IMG/VR virus record: IMGVR_UViG_3300030012_001827
Coordinates: 1 to 23,498 of that record
Strand: one strand, 5' to 3'
From: a virus
Length of the DNA stretch: 23,498 nucleotides
Shown here in pieces: positions 22,547 to 23,498 of the stretch (the stretch's first letter is position 1; each line of letters opens with the position of its first letter). The notes beneath the pieces were generated by a model, which was not told the DNA's origin, did no database searches, and worked only from the letters and a program-made list of their open reading frames with translations. A program made the position numbers and the translations under genes.

Positions 22547-22758
22547 TCTTCCACCAACCTTGTTTGGATTCCTCTCCACAAATCATATGCTTGTTTCTTT
22601 CCGGGAATTGTATTCAATAGGGTTTTTATCATCATCAGTAAAAAATCTAATTCACCAATCAAAAGCCTATCGTCCATTTCTTCTCTAAATAAATCTCCAT
22701 CTTCTGTTACATCAATCATTCTTATCAAAATATCTTCGTATAATTCTATATCATTCAT
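22543..22758 (-). CDS. unidentified protein between the GroES and GroEL genes, 71 aa
   Basis: Acidic helical protein: IELYEDILIRMIDVTEDGD, RLLIGELDFLLMMIKTLLN, then KKQAYDLWRGIQTRLVEE. No family recognised. ATG 22758 and its stop both form ATGA overlaps, tying it tightly between the two chaperonin genes, so it could be an adapter or assembly factor; that is inference. GGTGAT lies 3 bases before the ATG. Confidence 0.65.
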   Translation of the reverse strand: MNDIELYEDILIRMIDVTEDGDLFREEMDDRLLIGELDFLLMMIKTLLNTIPGKKQAYDLWRGIQTRLVEE

Positions 22759-22970
22759 TCAATCACCGCCATTATCTTATCATAGGGAACAAACTTTACC
22801 CCATCATATTCTTGTATTGCTCTTTCAGTAGAAAAGATTACAACTTTACCTTCTAAGTCGGGTTCTACCAAACAAGATAAAACCCTACCTACATTGTTTT
22901 CTTTCATCATAATCTTTCCACTGCCCTGTATTTCAGGCTCTATAATTACATAATCATTCTTCGCTTTCAT
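22755..22970 (-). CDS. GroES-like co-chaperonin, 71 aa
   Basis: Short compared with GroES (~95 aa). It keeps the GroES order: AKNDYVIIEPE, a mobile-loop region with GKIMM (18-22, where GroES has GGIVL), VGRVLSC, GKVVIF, and the end VKFVPYDKIMAVIE (GroES ends in ...ILAIVE). The roof hairpin region is reduced, as in phage co-chaperonins such as T4 gp31. It should cap the GroEL ring encoded downstream. ATG 22970 has GGTGA 5 bases upstream; ATG 22982 is an alternative. Confidence 0.82.
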   Translation of the reverse strand: MKAKNDYVIIEPEIQGSGKIMMKENNVGRVLSCLVEPDLEGKVVIFSTERAIQEYDGVKFVPYDKIMAVIE

Positions 22971-23289
22971 TTTCTTCACCATACCATTCTTCTTTGTTTA
23001 CCATCTGTATTCCATCATAATCGTTACAATTAGAACATGACCAAAAACCAAAATCATCGTTTGCTTCTTCATCACAAAAAACACAAATCACGACTTTTGT
23101 TTTGTCTTTTAATTGTTCATCACCCATCCAAACAGAATCAAACTCCTGTTTTTCCTTTAACGCCTTCTCACACATTTCTAGAGCCGCATTATCAAAAGAA
23201 GTTCCATTACCTTCGGCTATTTTCTCTTTGATTCGTTTAATTGCTATTAAATAGTCCATTTTGAATACAGTTTTCTTTGGATAAGTCAC
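22954..23289 (-). CDS. zinc-ribbon protein, 111 aa
   Basis: N-terminal helix (MDYLIAIKRIKEKIAEGN, then LEMCEKALKEKQEF), then a four-Cys ribbon (CVFC ... CSNC) and an acidic end (GEENESEE). No family recognised. The start is GTG 23289, sharing GTGA with the previous stop, GGAG 9 bases upstream; ATG 23259 (before MDYLI) is an alternative. It overlaps the GroES-like start by 17 bases. Confidence 0.65.
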   Translation of the reverse strand: MTYPKKTVFKMDYLIAIKRIKEKIAEGNGTSFDNAALEMCEKALKEKQEFDSVWMGDEQLKDKTKVVICVFCDEEANDDFGFWSCSNCNDYDGIQMVNKEEWYGEENESEE

Positions 23290-23498
23290 TCTTCTTCACT
23301 CCCGAATCTTTGGCCCCAAGTTTGTATTCTCTCTATCTCTCCATTACGGAAAATATGCAGTTCTTTGGGCATGTCCTGTTGCCAATAACCATAATGTTCG
23401 TATTCCCAACCACCTAAAACAAAAGCCTCTTTCATTAGAGGTTGCCATTGACTTACTGTTTTAATATCTACACCACTAAAATAAGCACTACCAAATGG
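23286..23498 (-). CDS. unidentified protein, 5' end cut by the window
   Basis: An open frame runs from the right edge through 70 codons to TGA 23288-23286. The visible part is rich in Trp, Tyr and Gly (FVLGGWEYEHYGYWQQ, then ELHIFRNGEIERIQ) and ends GSEEE. No family recognised. The tight GTGA junction with the next gene supports it being real. Confidence 0.6.
   Translation of the reverse strand, partial: PFGSAYFSGVDIKTVSQWQPLMKEAFVLGGWEYEHYGYWQQDMPKELHIFRNGEIERIQTWGQRFGSEEE

Noticed and set aside
1-23498. tRNA or other structured RNA genes
   Set aside because: No cloverleaf or long non-coding stretch; the only sizeable gap (11613-11731) has simple hairpins only.

Overview
The window looks like a fragment of a double-stranded DNA virus of an archaeon. 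The best match I can name is the magrovirus type, viruses of uncultured marine Euryarchaeota (group II/Poseidoniales). The assignment is an inference from gene content: a family B DNA polymerase, PCNA sliding clamp, RFC-type clamp loader small subunit, archaeo-eukaryotic primase, XPF/ERCC4 nuclease, Cas4-like nuclease, RecA-fold ATPase, a probable ssDNA-binding protein, an ATP-dependent DNA ligase and a histone-fold protein. They are packed together with dozens of tiny viral-style genes and almost no intergenic DNA. The sequence is AT-rich. I see no rRNA, tRNA, CRISPR array, transposase or integrase.

Layout: positions 1-311 hold two plus-strand genes, the 3' end of one ORF and a small membrane protein. 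They meet everything else head-on at a hairpin near 310-329. From 328 to 23498 every gene is on the minus strand, so transcription runs from right to left. In that order: a truncated gene and a zinc-ribbon protein (22954-23498); a bacterial-type GroES/GroEL pair (21041-22970); small genes, including one with a PC4-like domain (18328-21038); DNA ligase and the histone-fold protein (16441-18425); a LAGLIDADG-like protein, a P-loop ATPase and two small winged-helix proteins (14336-16090); RFC small subunit and the ssDNA-binding protein (11732-13893); a 119-base gap with hairpins; RecA-like ATPase, PCNA and the N-terminal part of DNA polymerase B (7849-11131); four tiny genes; the C-terminal part of polymerase B (6185-7099); Cas4-like nuclease, primase, ERCC4 nuclease, a large ATPase that may be the helicase, and a DEDDy exonuclease (620-6003).

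The genes together suggest a virus that brings most of its own replication fork and repair machinery (primase, polymerase, clamp, clamp loader, ligase, ssDNA-binding protein, recombination ATPase, nucleases), its own chaperonin, and a possible chromatin protein. Expression seems to depend on translational coupling. About twenty neighbouring genes share four bases (ATGA, GTGA or TTGA), four more share one base (TAATG), and most starts have a GGAGG- or GGTGAT-type Shine-Dalgarno sequence, often inside the previous gene. Several starts are TTG or GTG.

The points most worth a second look are the histone-fold gene, the polymerase split just before motif C with an altered motif C (YGHTDS), the primase that joins a PriS-like catalytic domain to a PriL-like iron-sulfur domain, and the viral GroES-x-GroEL operon.
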